A DNA stretch of 64,000 nucleotides, taken from Granulimonas faecalis. GTDB lineage: Bacteria; Actinomycetota; Coriobacteriia; Coriobacteriales; Atopobiaceae. Made by a program: the position numbers and the translations under genes. The stretch is taken from assembly GCF_022834715.1 (NCBI RefSeq), contig NZ_BQKC01000001.1:1276501-1340500 (forward strand). The letters are read 5' to 3'. This document shows positions 16,741 to 25,783 of this stretch, piece by piece. The notes under the pieces were generated by a model. That model was not told where the DNA came from. It did not search any database and saw only the letters and a program-made list of their open reading frames with translations. Every line of letters begins with the position of its first letter. Position 1 is the first letter of the stretch.

Positions 16741-17871
16741 CTAGCGGCCCTGTTTCCCCAGTTTCTCCGTTTGGTCCGCCAGGCGCGCCGCGGCCTGGTC
16801 CTGGGCGAGGCCGCGGGCGGCCGCCCGCATGGCGTCCAGGCGCGCGCGGTCGTCGAGGAGGCCCGTGAGCAACCCCTGGAAGGAGGGGTCGGAGAGCTCG
16901 TCGTCGCGGACGAGGACCGCCGCCTTCGCCCCCACGAGGAACTGCGCGTTGGTGGTCTGGTGATCGGCCGTGGCATGCGGGTAGGGCACGAGCACCGAGG
17001 GCACCGCGAGGGCCGCGATCTCGGCTATGGAGCTGGCGCCGGCGCGCGAGACCACAAGGTCGGCGGCGGCGAGCATGTCGCCCATGTCCGCGATGTAGGG
17101 CACCACGTGCCAGCGGGCCGCCTCCCCGTCGGTGAGGCGGAGCCCCTCGACCGTGGCCTCGTAGCCGTCGCGGCCGCAGGAGTGGACCACATGGAGGTCG
17201 GGACGCGACAGGAGCTCGTCCTTGAGGGCCACCATGGCGTCGTTGACGGACGCCGCGCCGAGGGAGCCGCCGAAGACGAGGAGGACCCGGGCGTCGTCGG
17301 GGATGCCGAGGGAGGCGCGGCCGCGGGCGCCGTCGCCCTCGATGACGGAGCGGCGGACGGGGTTGCCCACCACCACGACGTTGGTGCCGGCCCCGGCGTG
17401 GCCGGAGAGCGTCCTCACGGCCTGGGGCAGCGCCACGGCCACCGTGGCCGCCTTGGGGGCGAGCATCTTGTTGGCGAGGCCCGGCACCGAGTTCTGCTCG
17501 TGGAGGATGACCGGCACCCCATGCGCGGCGCACCAGGACAGCAGGGGGACCTCCACGTAGGCGCCGAAGCCCACGGCGACGTCGGGGGCGCCGGTGCGGG
17601 CGAAGTGTACCGCGACGTCGCGCTCCGCCATCTTGGTACGCACGAGGGCCGAGACGGCCGTCCAGGGCCGCGAGCGGTCGAAGCCCCGCACCTCGATGGG
17701 CACGAAGTCGAAGCCCGCCTCGGGCACGAGGGTCCCCTCGAGCTTGGCCGTCTGGCCGAAGAACGTGACGCGGTGGCCCCGGTCGCGGAGCTCCTCGGCC
17801 AAGGCAAGGGCCGGGTTGATGTGGCCGGCGGTGCCGCCGGCGGCGATGACCACGTTCAGCGAATCACCCAC
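16741..17871 (-). CDS. murG: undecaprenyldiphospho-muramoylpentapeptide GlcNAc transferase
   Basis: MurG converts lipid I to lipid II on the cytoplasmic membrane face. The 376-residue GT28 protein shows GGTAGHINPALALAEEL (12-28), where the first loop is usually GGTGGH. HEQNSVPGLANKML, FGGSLGAASVNDAM and the C-terminal donor-binding VVSRAGASSIAEIAAL and PHATADHQTTNA follow. The GTG start at 17871 follows the ftsW stop by 3 nt. It sits between ftsW and murC as in other actinobacteria. Confidence 0.96.
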   Translation of the reverse strand: MGDSLNVVIAAGGTAGHINPALALAEELRDRGHRVTFFGQTAKLEGTLVPEAGFDFVPIEVRGFDRSRPWTAVSALVRTKMAERDVAVHFARTGAPDVAVGFGAYVEVPLLSWCAAHGVPVILHEQNSVPGLANKMLAPKAATVAVALPQAVRTLSGHAGAGTNVVVVGNPVRRSVIEGDGARGRASLGIPDDARVLLVFGGSLGAASVNDAMVALKDELLSRPDLHVVHSCGRDGYEATVEGLRLTDGEAARWHVVPYIADMGDMLAAADLVVSRAGASSIAEIAALAVPSVLVPYPHATADHQTTNAQFLVGAKAAVLVRDDELSDPSFQGLLTGLLDDRARLDAMRAAARGLAQDQAAARLADQTEKLGKQGR

Positions 17872-17874
17872 GGG

Positions 17875-19467
17875 CTATCTCCTTCCGGTGTTCCTTGACG
17901 AGGGGCCGCGACGCTCGCGCACCTCCGGCCCCCGCTCGGGCCTGAGGCGCTCGGTGGCGCTCCGCCCCAGCTCGATCCGCTCGCGCCCGCTGGAGTCGCG
18001 GGTGCGTCGCGCCTCCGGGTGGGACCCGTCCCTTCCGGACCCCTCGCGGCCGCCGCCGCGGTCGCCCGACCGGCCCCCGGCCCCCGGGTCTCCCCGCCGG
18101 GCGTCGCCGCGGGAGCCGGAGTCGTGCACGAGGCGCAGCGACCGCGCCGTGGGGGCGCCGGCCGTGGAGCCCTCGACCGTCGGCACGGGTGCCGGGGCGC
18201 CGTCGCGCACGACCCCGAGGCTCCGACGCCGCCGGTCGTGGACCGTCTCGGGTAGACGGCTGTGCACCGACACCGAGAGGATCGTCCCCACGACGAGCAG
18301 CGACGCCATCATCGACGTGCCGCCGTAGGACAGGAACGGCACGGCCTTGCCCGAGAGCGGGAAGGCGCCGATGACGCCGGAAAGGTTGAGCAGGAACGTG
18401 AAGACGATGAGCATGCTCGACCCCGCCGCCAGGAGGCTGCCGAAAAAGTCGGGGGCGTTCCGCGCGATGCGAAAGCCCGACCACAGGATCAGGGCGAAGA
18501 GCGCGATGACCAGGACCATGCCCACGAGGCCGCACTCCTCGCCGATGACGGCGAGGATGAAGTCGTTGTGGGCCTCGGGCAGGTACGAGTACTTCATGGC
18601 TCCCATGCCGATGCCCGTGCCGAAGAGGCCCCCCGAGCCGAAGGCGCGGAAGCTCTGGATCACCTGGTAGCCGGCCCCCGTGGGGTCGGAGTCGGGGTTG
18701 AGGAAGATGAGGAAACGGCTGCGTGAGTAGTCGTCCTTGAGGGACAGGGCGAGGTAGGCGGCCACGGCGACGGCCGCGCAGACGAGAAGGGGCCTCCTCG
18801 GCAGCCCCGCCATGAGGCAGAGGCAGAAGATGACTGCCCCGAGCACGAGCGTCGTGCCCTTGTCGGGCTGGAACAGGACGAGCGCCACGGGCAGGCCGAC
18901 CTTCCAGGCCGCCTCCCCGAGGAAGGCGACAGGCGTGGCGGGGCGGTGCCCCACCACGTAGTCGGCGATGACCGCGGCGGCCGTCACGACCACCACGATC
19001 TTGGCGAACTCCGACGGCTGGAAGGAGAGCGGGCCCAGGGAGATCCAGCGCGTGGCGCCGTGGGAGTCGGTGCCGCGCAGGTGCACGACCACCATGAGCA
19101 ACACGGCGAGGACCCAGAGGCACGGCAGACACCGGCGCCCCCACGTGTGGTAGTCGACCTTGGCGCACACGACGCAGGCCACGAGGCCGAGGATGGTGCC
19201 GATGAGCTGCTTCACGAGGTACGAGGAGGGGCTCTCGCCGTTGATGATGCCCTTGACGGACGAGGCGGAGTACACCATGACGAGGCCGAACACCACCAGG
19301 GCCGTCGTGGCGAGGATGAGCGTGAGACGCGGCTCCATAATGCGCGCGGGGACCTTGGCGGCCACCGACGAGAGCCAGTCGGACGCGCCGCGGGCGCCGC
19401 CGGCGGCCTTGGGGGCGTCTTTGGCGGGGGCCTTGGCGGCGCCCCTGTCGCTGCGGGCCCGGCTCAC
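17875..19467 (-). CDS. ftsW: SEDS-family septal peptidoglycan polymerase FtsW
   Basis: FtsW polymerises glycan strands from lipid II together with FtsI at the septum. The 530-residue protein has a ~40-residue Lys/Ala-rich N-terminus and ten hydrophobic segments between residues ~45 and 400. Conserved motifs are GATRWISLGPLSFQPSEFAK, NDFILAVIGEECGLVG, and PFLSYGGTSMMASL in the last membrane helices. The C-terminal ~120 residues are a basic, Arg/Gly/Asp-rich disordered tail, much longer than usual. GTG at 19467 overlaps the murD stop by 4 nt. Distinguished from RodA by its place in the division cluster. Confidence 0.95.
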   Translation of the reverse strand: MSRARSDRGAAKAPAKDAPKAAGGARGASDWLSSVAAKVPARIMEPRLTLILATTALVVFGLVMVYSASSVKGIINGESPSSYLVKQLIGTILGLVACVVCAKVDYHTWGRRCLPCLWVLAVLLMVVVHLRGTDSHGATRWISLGPLSFQPSEFAKIVVVVTAAAVIADYVVGHRPATPVAFLGEAAWKVGLPVALVLFQPDKGTTLVLGAVIFCLCLMAGLPRRPLLVCAAVAVAAYLALSLKDDYSRSRFLIFLNPDSDPTGAGYQVIQSFRAFGSGGLFGTGIGMGAMKYSYLPEAHNDFILAVIGEECGLVGMVLVIALFALILWSGFRIARNAPDFFGSLLAAGSSMLIVFTFLLNLSGVIGAFPLSGKAVPFLSYGGTSMMASLLVVGTILSVSVHSRLPETVHDRRRRSLGVVRDGAPAPVPTVEGSTAGAPTARSLRLVHDSGSRGDARRGDPGAGGRSGDRGGGREGSGRDGSHPEARRTRDSSGRERIELGRSATERLRPERGPEVRERRGPSSRNTGRR

Positions 19468-20885
19468 CGGCGGCCCCCCTCCGGCACGAGGGCTCGGACG
19501 AGGTCCTTGAAGGCGCGGCCGCGCTCCTCGTAGCCGGAGAACTCGTCGAAGGAGGAGCACGCCGGCGACAGCAGCACGACGTCGCCCGGCCGGACGAGGG
19601 CGCGGGCGGCCTCGAGGGCCTCGGCCATGTGGGGTGCGTAGGTCACGGGGACGCCGGCCTCCTCGAGGGCGCCGCCCATGCGGGCCCGGGCCTCGCCGTA
19701 GGCGACGACGGCACGGCAGGCGCCGCCCATGGCGCGGCAGAAGTCGGCGAGGTCGCCGCCCTTGTCGTGGCCTCCCACGAGGCACACCACGGTGCCTGGG
19801 GCGAAGGCGCCCACGGCCGTGACGGCGGCGTCGGTGTTGGTGGCCTTGGAGTCGTTGACGTAGCGCACGCCGTCCACGGTGCGGACGGGCTCGATGCGGT
19901 GCTCCAGGGGGCCGAAGGCGACGAGCCCGGCGGTCACGGCGTCGTCGGGCGCCCCGGCGAACAGCGCGCAGGCGCTCGCCACGAGGGCGTTGGCGGCGTT
20001 GTGGGGCCCCTCGAGCGCCATGGCGGAGAAGTCCGCGAGGCGGTGGGTGCCGTCGGGCAGGTCCACGGTGAGGGTGTCCCCGTCGAGGTAGGCGCGGCAC
20101 GGGGCGTCGGGCACGCCCTCCACGGAAACGCGGCAGACCGTGAGGCCGCGGGCCTCGAGGCCGTCGGCCACCCGCGCGCACACCGGGTCGTCCACGACGA
20201 GCACGGCGAGGTCGGAGGGGTCGAGGTTGGCGAAGACGCGCTCCTTGGCCGCGACGTAGCCGTCGAACGTGCGGTGCCACTCCAGGTGGTCGGGCGTCAC
20301 GTTGAGCAGGCAGGCGACCCGGGGGTGGAGACGCTCGGTGGTGGCCAGCTGGAAGCTCGAGAGCTCGGTCACGTACCACCGGCCCGCCGGGCGCCCCGCG
20401 TCGAGGGCGTCGGCGAGGTTGGTGCCGATGTTTCCCACGGACACGGCGTCGATGCCGGCGCCCGTCAGGAGCGCGGTCGCGAGCGACGTCGTGGTGGTCT
20501 TGCCGTTGGTGCCGGTGATGGCGATCCAGCGCTCGGGGCTCTCGCGCCACACGAGCTCGGGCTCGCCGACGACGGCGCCCGAGGCGGCACGGCCCGCGGC
20601 GAACAGATCGGAGAACTCGGAGATGCCGGGACTCGCGACGCAGAGGTCGTAGGAGCCCTCCACGGAGTCTTCCCCCACGGTCACGGCGGCGCCGGCGGCG
20701 CGGAGCGCCCGGGCGGCGGGGCCGTCGGAGCTCTTGGCGCCGCCGACCACGGTCACCGAGCCCACACGGGCCGCGGTCGCGGGGTCGTCGGCCAGGTGCA
20801 GGAGGTAGCGGGCCACGGCCTGGCCGGTGTGGCCCAGGCCCAGGACCAGCACGTCCCCCAGCGCGTCGGGACGGACGTTGTCCAT
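19464..20885 (-). CDS. murD: UDP-N-acetylmuramoyl-L-alanine--D-glutamate ligase
   Basis: MurD adds D-glutamate to UDP-MurNAc-L-Ala. The 473-residue product has VLVLGLGHTGQAVARYLL at the N-terminus, the ATP site WIAITGTNGKTTTTSLATALL, NVTPDHLEWH in the central domain and YVNDSKATNTDAAVTAV in the C-terminal ligase domain. SPACSSFDEFSGYEERG near the end is the MurD-specific signature. It lies 13 nt after mraY and overlaps ftsW by 4 nt. Confidence 0.97.
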   Translation of the reverse strand: MDNVRPDALGDVLVLGLGHTGQAVARYLLHLADDPATAARVGSVTVVGGAKSSDGPAARALRAAGAAVTVGEDSVEGSYDLCVASPGISEFSDLFAAGRAASGAVVGEPELVWRESPERWIAITGTNGKTTTTSLATALLTGAGIDAVSVGNIGTNLADALDAGRPAGRWYVTELSSFQLATTERLHPRVACLLNVTPDHLEWHRTFDGYVAAKERVFANLDPSDLAVLVVDDPVCARVADGLEARGLTVCRVSVEGVPDAPCRAYLDGDTLTVDLPDGTHRLADFSAMALEGPHNAANALVASACALFAGAPDDAVTAGLVAFGPLEHRIEPVRTVDGVRYVNDSKATNTDAAVTAVGAFAPGTVVCLVGGHDKGGDLADFCRAMGGACRAVVAYGEARARMGGALEEAGVPVTYAPHMAEALEAARALVRPGDVVLLSPACSSFDEFSGYEERGRAFKDLVRALVPEGGRR

Positions 20886-20898
20886 GGGAGGTGCCTCC

Positions 20899-21918
20899 TT
20901 ATCCGAGTTGGAAGTAGAGCGCGAATCCGAGGGCGGCGAAGGCGGCCGAGACGATCCAGAAGCGGATGACCACCTTGGTCTCGCTCCAACCCTTCTTCTC
21001 GAAGTGGTGGTGCAGGGGTGCCATGAGGAAGACGCGCTTGCCGGTCTTCTTGAAGCTGACCACCTGAATCATGACCGAGAGGGCCTCGACGATGAAGAGG
21101 CCGCCCATGATGAGCGAGGTGACCTCGGTCTTGGTGAGGACCGCCAAGGCCGCGAAGGCGGCGCCGAGGGCGAGCGACCCGGTGTCCCCCATGAAGACCT
21201 GGGCCGGGTGGCAGTTGTACCAAAGGAAGCCCACGCAGGCACCGGCCACGCAGGCGGCGAAGACGGCGAGGGAGAGCTCGTTGTAGCGGAAGCACACCAT
21301 GGCCATGAAGACCATGACCACGAGCACCGTGCCCGCGGCAAGGCCGTCGAGGCCGTCGGTGAGGTTGACGGCGTTGGAGAGGCCCGCGAAGAGCAGGAAC
21401 ACGAAGACCATGTAGACCCAGGGCACGGACACGCCGCCGACGGAGAAGGCCAGCACGCCGAGGTCGACGGAGAAGCCGCCCGGGAAGGTGACCGTGGGGG
21501 TGATGCCGGCCCAGTTGACGGCCAGGAGGCAGAAGACCACGGAGACCAGGGTGAGCCCCGCCATCTTCTGGGCCGGGGTGAGGCCGAGGGAGCGGCCGTG
21601 GGAGACCGACTCGATGTCGTCGGCCAGGCCGAGCAGGGCCGTGGCGTAGGTGGCACCGACGGCGAGGATGAGGTCGGGGCTCCACAGGCCGAAGAACACG
21701 AGCGTGACGAGGATGGCGACCAGGATCACGACGCCGCCCATGGTGGGCGTGCCCTGCTTGACGAGGTGGGTCTGGGGGCCGTCGGCACGCACCTGCTGGC
21801 CGATGCCGTCGCGTTTCATGAAGCGGATGAAGGGCGGCATGAGCAGGATGGCGACGACGACGGCCATGCCGAAGGCGAGGAAGATCGTGTAGGTGGGGTA
21901 GGCGGGGACGGCGAGCAT
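20899..21918 (-). CDS. mraY: phospho-N-acetylmuramoyl-pentapeptide transferase
   Basis: MraY moves phospho-MurNAc-pentapeptide onto undecaprenyl phosphate to form lipid I. The 339-residue membrane protein has ten hydrophobic segments. It carries the PTMGG motif, the catalytic LLGLADD pair, NAVNLTDGLDGLAAG, and GDTGSLALG with MAPLHHHFEKKGW in the cytoplasmic loops. The ATG at 21918 shares one base with the murF stop (TGATG), so translation is coupled. Confidence 0.97.
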   Translation of the reverse strand: MLAVPAYPTYTIFLAFGMAVVVAILLMPPFIRFMKRDGIGQQVRADGPQTHLVKQGTPTMGGVVILVAILVTLVFFGLWSPDLILAVGATYATALLGLADDIESVSHGRSLGLTPAQKMAGLTLVSVVFCLLAVNWAGITPTVTFPGGFSVDLGVLAFSVGGVSVPWVYMVFVFLLFAGLSNAVNLTDGLDGLAAGTVLVVMVFMAMVCFRYNELSLAVFAACVAGACVGFLWYNCHPAQVFMGDTGSLALGAAFAALAVLTKTEVTSLIMGGLFIVEALSVMIQVVSFKKTGKRVFLMAPLHHHFEKKGWSETKVVIRFWIVSAAFAALGFALYFQLG

Positions 21919-23360
21919 CAGGCACGCACCTCTTCCACGAACGCGTCGAGCCCCACGGAGCGGGACGCCTTGGCCAGGACGAGGTCGCCCTCGCCGAGGA
22001 CGGGGCCGAGGACGCGCGCTGCGTCGGCAGCGGTGGGCACGCGGACGAGGCGGTCGTCCGACAGCCCCATGACGAGGGCGGCGTCGGCCATGGCGTCGGC
22101 CATCTCCCCGCCCACGACGCACACGATGTCGAGGGGCTTGGCGGCCAGGTAGGCGCCCATGAGCCCGTGGAGGCGGGGTGCCTCGTCACCGAGCTCGCCC
22201 ACCTCCCCCACCACGGCCACGCGGCGCCCGTCGCAGTCCATCTCGCAAAGCAGGTCGAGGGCCGCGGCCATGGAGGACGGGCTAGCGTTGTAGGAGTCGT
22301 CGATGACGCGGAAGCCGCGGGCGGCGGCCACGACCTCGGCGCGCATGTGTGTGGGCTCCATGGCCTCGAGGGCCGCCACCACGTCGCCGAGCCCCATGCC
22401 CAGGCGCAGGCAGAGGTCCACGGCCAAAAGGAAGTCGGGCACGGTCTGGCGCCCGCTGAGGCGCAGGTGGACCTCGGAGGACCCCTGGGGCGTCACCACG
22501 GTGAAGCGGGGGCAGCCGTCGCCGTCGAGCTCCACGCCCTCGGCGCGCACGGCGGAGTCCCGGCCGCCCACGACGTCGGTGGCCACGCCCTCCTCCTCGC
22601 AGATACCGCCGATAAGGGCGGTGAAGTCGTCGGAGGCCGTGAGGGCCATGGCGGGGGCGGGGGCGGGGGACGAGGCCAGCCCGCGGTCGGCCGCCAGCCA
22701 GGGCACCATCTCGGCCTTGGCACGGGCGATGTTCCCGCGGCTGCCGAGGATGCCGATGTGGCTCGTGCCGATGTTGGTCACGCAGCCCACGTGGGGGCGG
22801 GCGCAGCGGGCGATGGCGTCGATCTCGCCCACGTGGTTCATGCCCATCTCGCACACGAAGACCTCGGTGTCGTCCGGGGCGGAGAGCACGGTGAGGGGCA
22901 CGCCGATGACGCTGTTGAGGTTGCCCCTGTTGGAGTGCACGCGCCATGCGGCGGCCAGGGCGCAGGCGAGCATGTCCTTGGTGGTGGTCTTGCCCACGGA
23001 ACCCGTGACGCCCACGACGCACCAGCCCTGCTCGAGGCGCCAGGACTCGGCGAGGCGGAGCAGGAAGCCCTCGGCGTCGTCGCCGTCGGCCCTGAGGAGG
23101 CAGGCGCCGTGCGCCTCGGCGAGGGCGGCCTCCGCGGCCGTGGCCTCGCGGGTCATGACCACGCAGGCCGCCCCGGCCTCGAGGGCCGCGGCGGCATAGG
23201 CGTTGCCGTCGCGGGACTCGCCGTGGAAGCAGACGAAGCAGCCGCCCTCCCCCACGGACCGCGAGTCGACCGTGAAGTCCCCGACCTCGACGGACGCGTC
23301 GCCCGCCACCACGGTGGCGCCGCCGCGTCGGGCGGTCTCTGATACCGATGCTCTGTACAT
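21918..23360 (-). CDS. murF: UDP-N-acetylmuramoyl-tripeptide--D-alanyl-D-alanine ligase
   Basis: MurF adds D-Ala-D-Ala to complete the pentapeptide precursor. The 480-residue product has the N-terminal VDSRSVGEGGCFVCFHGE segment, ATP site VVGVTGSVGKTTTKDML, CEMGMNHVGEI, TNIGTSHIGILGS and the C-terminal DDSYNASPSSMAAALDLL signature, all MurF-type. murE, which normally lies between ftsI and murF, is missing here: murF follows ftsI directly, 52 nt away. murE must therefore be elsewhere in the genome. Confidence 0.97.
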   Translation of the reverse strand: MYRASVSETARRGGATVVAGDASVEVGDFTVDSRSVGEGGCFVCFHGESRDGNAYAAAALEAGAACVVMTREATAAEAALAEAHGACLLRADGDDAEGFLLRLAESWRLEQGWCVVGVTGSVGKTTTKDMLACALAAAWRVHSNRGNLNSVIGVPLTVLSAPDDTEVFVCEMGMNHVGEIDAIARCARPHVGCVTNIGTSHIGILGSRGNIARAKAEMVPWLAADRGLASSPAPAPAMALTASDDFTALIGGICEEEGVATDVVGGRDSAVRAEGVELDGDGCPRFTVVTPQGSSEVHLRLSGRQTVPDFLLAVDLCLRLGMGLGDVVAALEAMEPTHMRAEVVAAARGFRVIDDSYNASPSSMAAALDLLCEMDCDGRRVAVVGEVGELGDEAPRLHGLMGAYLAAKPLDIVCVVGGEMADAMADAALVMGLSDDRLVRVPTAADAARVLGPVLGEGDLVLAKASRSVGLDAFVEEVRA

Positions 23361-23412
23361 GTCACTCCCCTAGAGGCGCGGTGCGCCCGATCGTGAAAGC
23401 CGAAAGCGCTCG

Positions 23413-25167
23413 TCAGGCGGTGGGGTCCACACCCATGTCCAAGAGCGACTCACCCATGATAGCCGAGAAGACCGGGGCCGCAGAATCCGAGGCCAGCTGC
23501 GACACACCGTTGAACGCAACGTACACGAGCACGTCGGCGTCGGACGCGGGGGCGAACCCCACCAAGGAGGCGAGGTAGCTGTCCTTCTTGTAACCGCCCT
23601 CCTCGGAGGCCTGCTCGCCCGTGCCGGTCTTGGCCGCGATGTCGTAGCCCTCGACGGCGGCCTTGGTGGCGGTGCCCTCCTGGACCACCGTGCGCATGAC
23701 GTCGACGACCTGGTCTGCGGTCTCCTCGGAGCAGGCCCGCTCCCCCTCCGGCCACTGCACCTCCTCGGTGCCCTTGTAGATGAGAAAGTGGGGCGTCGTG
23801 AGGACGCCCTTGTTGGCCACGGCCGACACGGCCCGCACCATCTGGATGCCCGGGATCGCCACGCCCTGGCCGAAGGACATGGCGCCGAGGGAGGCGGAGG
23901 TGTAGGAGTCGAGGGGTGTCACGAGGCCCGCCACCTCGCCGGGGTAGTCGATGCCCGTGGTCTGGCCGATGCCGAACCTGGCGATGCCCTCCGAGAAGGC
24001 CTGGGCCCCCTCGGCGGTGCCCATGAGGACGGCGCCGACGTTGGAGGAGCGCCGCATGATCTCGCGCGGCGTCATGGCCATGGTCTCCTTGCGGTCGTCG
24101 TCGTCGCCGACGTAGTCGTCGCCCACCTGCACCTTCCCGGGGACCGTAAAGCTCGTGTCGAGGTTGAAGGAGTGGTTCTCCAGGCCCACGGCCAGCGTCA
24201 GCACCTTCATGACGGAGCCGGGCTCGTAGGAGTCGGTCAAGCTCCTGACGGTGAGCTGCTCGGGCGTCACCTCGGCGGTGTCCTCGGGGTCGAGGAACGG
24301 CGTGGAGCACATGGCGAGGATCTGGCCGTTCTTGGGATCCACCACCGTGGCGAACCCGGTCTCGGCGGAGTAGGTGCCCACACCCTCCTCGACCTTCTTC
24401 TCGGCTATCTCCTGGATGTCGATGTCGAGGGAGATGACGATGTCGGTGCCGTCCTGCGCGGGCTCCTCCATGTAGGCGCCGCCGGCGATGGGGGTACCGC
24501 CGACGCCGGTCTCGAGGACGCGCTCGCCGTTCTTGCCCGAGAGGATGTCGTTGTACTGGAGCTCGAGGCCCGTGAGGCCCTCGCCGTCGGTGCCCACGAG
24601 GCCCAGCACCTGACCGGCCACGGCGCCATAGGGGTACACGCGCTTCATGTCGGGCAGCTGGTAGAGGCCGGTGAGCTCGGCCTTGGCCAGGGCGGAGCGG
24701 ATCTTGTCGGCCACCGAGGTGTCGACCTTGCGCCTGATGTAGACGAACGTGGTGTCCTGGGTGAGGTACGAGAGGTAGTCCTGGGCCGTGCCGCCGAGGT
24801 TGTCGGCGAGCACCTTGGCCACGGCCTGGGGGTCGGTGACCTCCTTGGGGTTGGCATAGAGGGTGCGACACTCCACGGAGGTGGCCAGCACGTTGCCGTT
24901 GCGGTCGTAGATGGTGCCGCGCTTGGCCTGGAGGGTCATGACGTTGGTGCGCTGGGTGCGGGCGTCCTCCGCGATGCGGGGGCCGTCGACCACCTGGAGC
25001 CACACGAGGCGGGCGACGAGCGCGACGCCCACGACCCCCATGGCCAGAAGCAGGTAGCCCATGGACGAGAAGAGGCCCTTCTGGGCCTGGCTCCGCTCGC
25101 CGTCGTAGGAAGAGCCCCCGCGGCTGCGGGGGCTCCTGGGGCGCTTGGGTTGTTGGTTCCGTGACAC
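23413..25167 (-). CDS. ftsI: septal class B penicillin-binding protein FtsI/PBP
   Basis: This transpeptidase cross-links septal peptidoglycan with FtsW. The 584-residue protein has a ~32-residue basic cytoplasmic tail and one membrane anchor (33-59). The pedestal domain begins AKRGTIYDRNGNVLATS, and the transpeptidase domain carries active-site PGSVMK (Ser318, Lys321), SSN (374-376) and KTGTG (513-517). The classical PGSTFK is changed to PGSVMK but keeps the S-x-x-K geometry. It follows ftsL by 42 nt. No C-terminal PASTA repeats are present. Confidence 0.95.
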   Translation of the reverse strand: MSRNQQPKRPRSPRSRGGSSYDGERSQAQKGLFSSMGYLLLAMGVVGVALVARLVWLQVVDGPRIAEDARTQRTNVMTLQAKRGTIYDRNGNVLATSVECRTLYANPKEVTDPQAVAKVLADNLGGTAQDYLSYLTQDTTFVYIRRKVDTSVADKIRSALAKAELTGLYQLPDMKRVYPYGAVAGQVLGLVGTDGEGLTGLELQYNDILSGKNGERVLETGVGGTPIAGGAYMEEPAQDGTDIVISLDIDIQEIAEKKVEEGVGTYSAETGFATVVDPKNGQILAMCSTPFLDPEDTAEVTPEQLTVRSLTDSYEPGSVMKVLTLAVGLENHSFNLDTSFTVPGKVQVGDDYVGDDDDRKETMAMTPREIMRRSSNVGAVLMGTAEGAQAFSEGIARFGIGQTTGIDYPGEVAGLVTPLDSYTSASLGAMSFGQGVAIPGIQMVRAVSAVANKGVLTTPHFLIYKGTEEVQWPEGERACSEETADQVVDVMRTVVQEGTATKAAVEGYDIAAKTGTGEQASEEGGYKKDSYLASLVGFAPASDADVLVYVAFNGVSQLASDSAAPVFSAIMGESLLDMGVDPTA

Positions 25168-25209
25168 GGGCCCTCCTCGGGGGCGGCCCCGGCAGGTCGC
25201 TGGCGTGCC

Positions 25210-25614
25210 CTAGGAGACGCTCACGGTGAGCGACTCGCCGGCACCCGCGTAGACCATGCCGAGGTTCTCGGTGGCGATGGTGGTGATTCGCGAGTTGTTG
25301 GAGAGCACCGCGGCCTCGATGCGGAGCTCCTTGGCGGTGTCCTCGGCGGCGCTGACCTGGCCGGCGAGCCCGGAGTTGGCCTCGAGGGTCTGGACGGTGG
25401 CCGCCGTGACGGCGACGCGGGCGACGCCCAGGACGAGAAAGACCGCCACGCACGCGAGCGCGAGTCTGAAGGCCGCCAGGCGCTCCGGGGCCACGCCGCG
25501 TCGGACGGCGGAGTCGAGCCCCGCGCCCTCGACGACGTCGAAGGAGCGGCGCGCGCCCTGCCGCGCGGAGTCGCGACTGTCGAGGCGCTCGGCCTCAGAT
25601 CCCCGGTAGTTCAT
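25210..25614 (-). CDS. ftsL: FtsL-like septum protein
   Basis: The 134-residue protein has a ~48-residue charged cytoplasmic N-terminus and one membrane segment (about 50-72). A short external coiled coil follows (QTLEANSGLAGQVSAAEDTAKELRIEAAVLSNNSRI) and then ENLGMVYAGAGESLTVS. This FtsL/DivIC layout, together with its place between rsmH and ftsI, identifies it; sequence conservation in the family is always low. The 169-nt spacer before it is unusual (see the repeat at 25631-25714). Confidence 0.85.
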   Translation of the reverse strand: MNYRGSEAERLDSRDSARQGARRSFDVVEGAGLDSAVRRGVAPERLAAFRLALACVAVFLVLGVARVAVTAATVQTLEANSGLAGQVSAAEDTAKELRIEAAVLSNNSRITTIATENLGMVYAGAGESLTVSVS

Positions 25615-25630
25615 GGTGCCCCCAATGAAA

Positions 25631-25714
25631 GTGTGGTGCGGTGGAGTGTGGTGTGGTGCGTTGGTGGTGCGTTTGAGGTGCGTTGTGGTGTGGTAGTGGT
25701 GCGTCGGTGGTGCC
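25631..25714 (-). repeat. degenerate GGTGCG/GGTGTG repeat; C/A-rich, G-poor on the transcribed side
   Basis: The plus strand is almost pure G and T with about six copies of a degenerate GGTGCGTT unit. In the transcript from the rsmH-ftsL operon this reads C/A-rich (CACCAC, CGCACC) and is almost unable to fold. C-rich, G-poor, unstructured RNA is what Rho loading (rut) sites look like. It lies entirely between the rsmH stop and ftsL start. Confidence 0.6.
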
Positions 25715-25719
25715 CGCGT

Positions 25720-25751
25720 CTTTATCCGAGGGCCTTGCGGCCCAGATAAAG
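25720..25751 (-). other. stem-loop between rsmH and ftsL
   Basis: CTTTATC (25720-25726) pairs with GATAAAG (25745-25751), and GGGCC pairs with GGCCC inside it. There is no T-tract, so it is not a classical terminator. It precedes the C/A-rich stretch in the transcript and may act with it as an intra-operon control point. Confidence 0.5.
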
Positions 25752-25783
25752 CTGATTGGGGTGGGCCCGGTGCCGCGTGTGCG

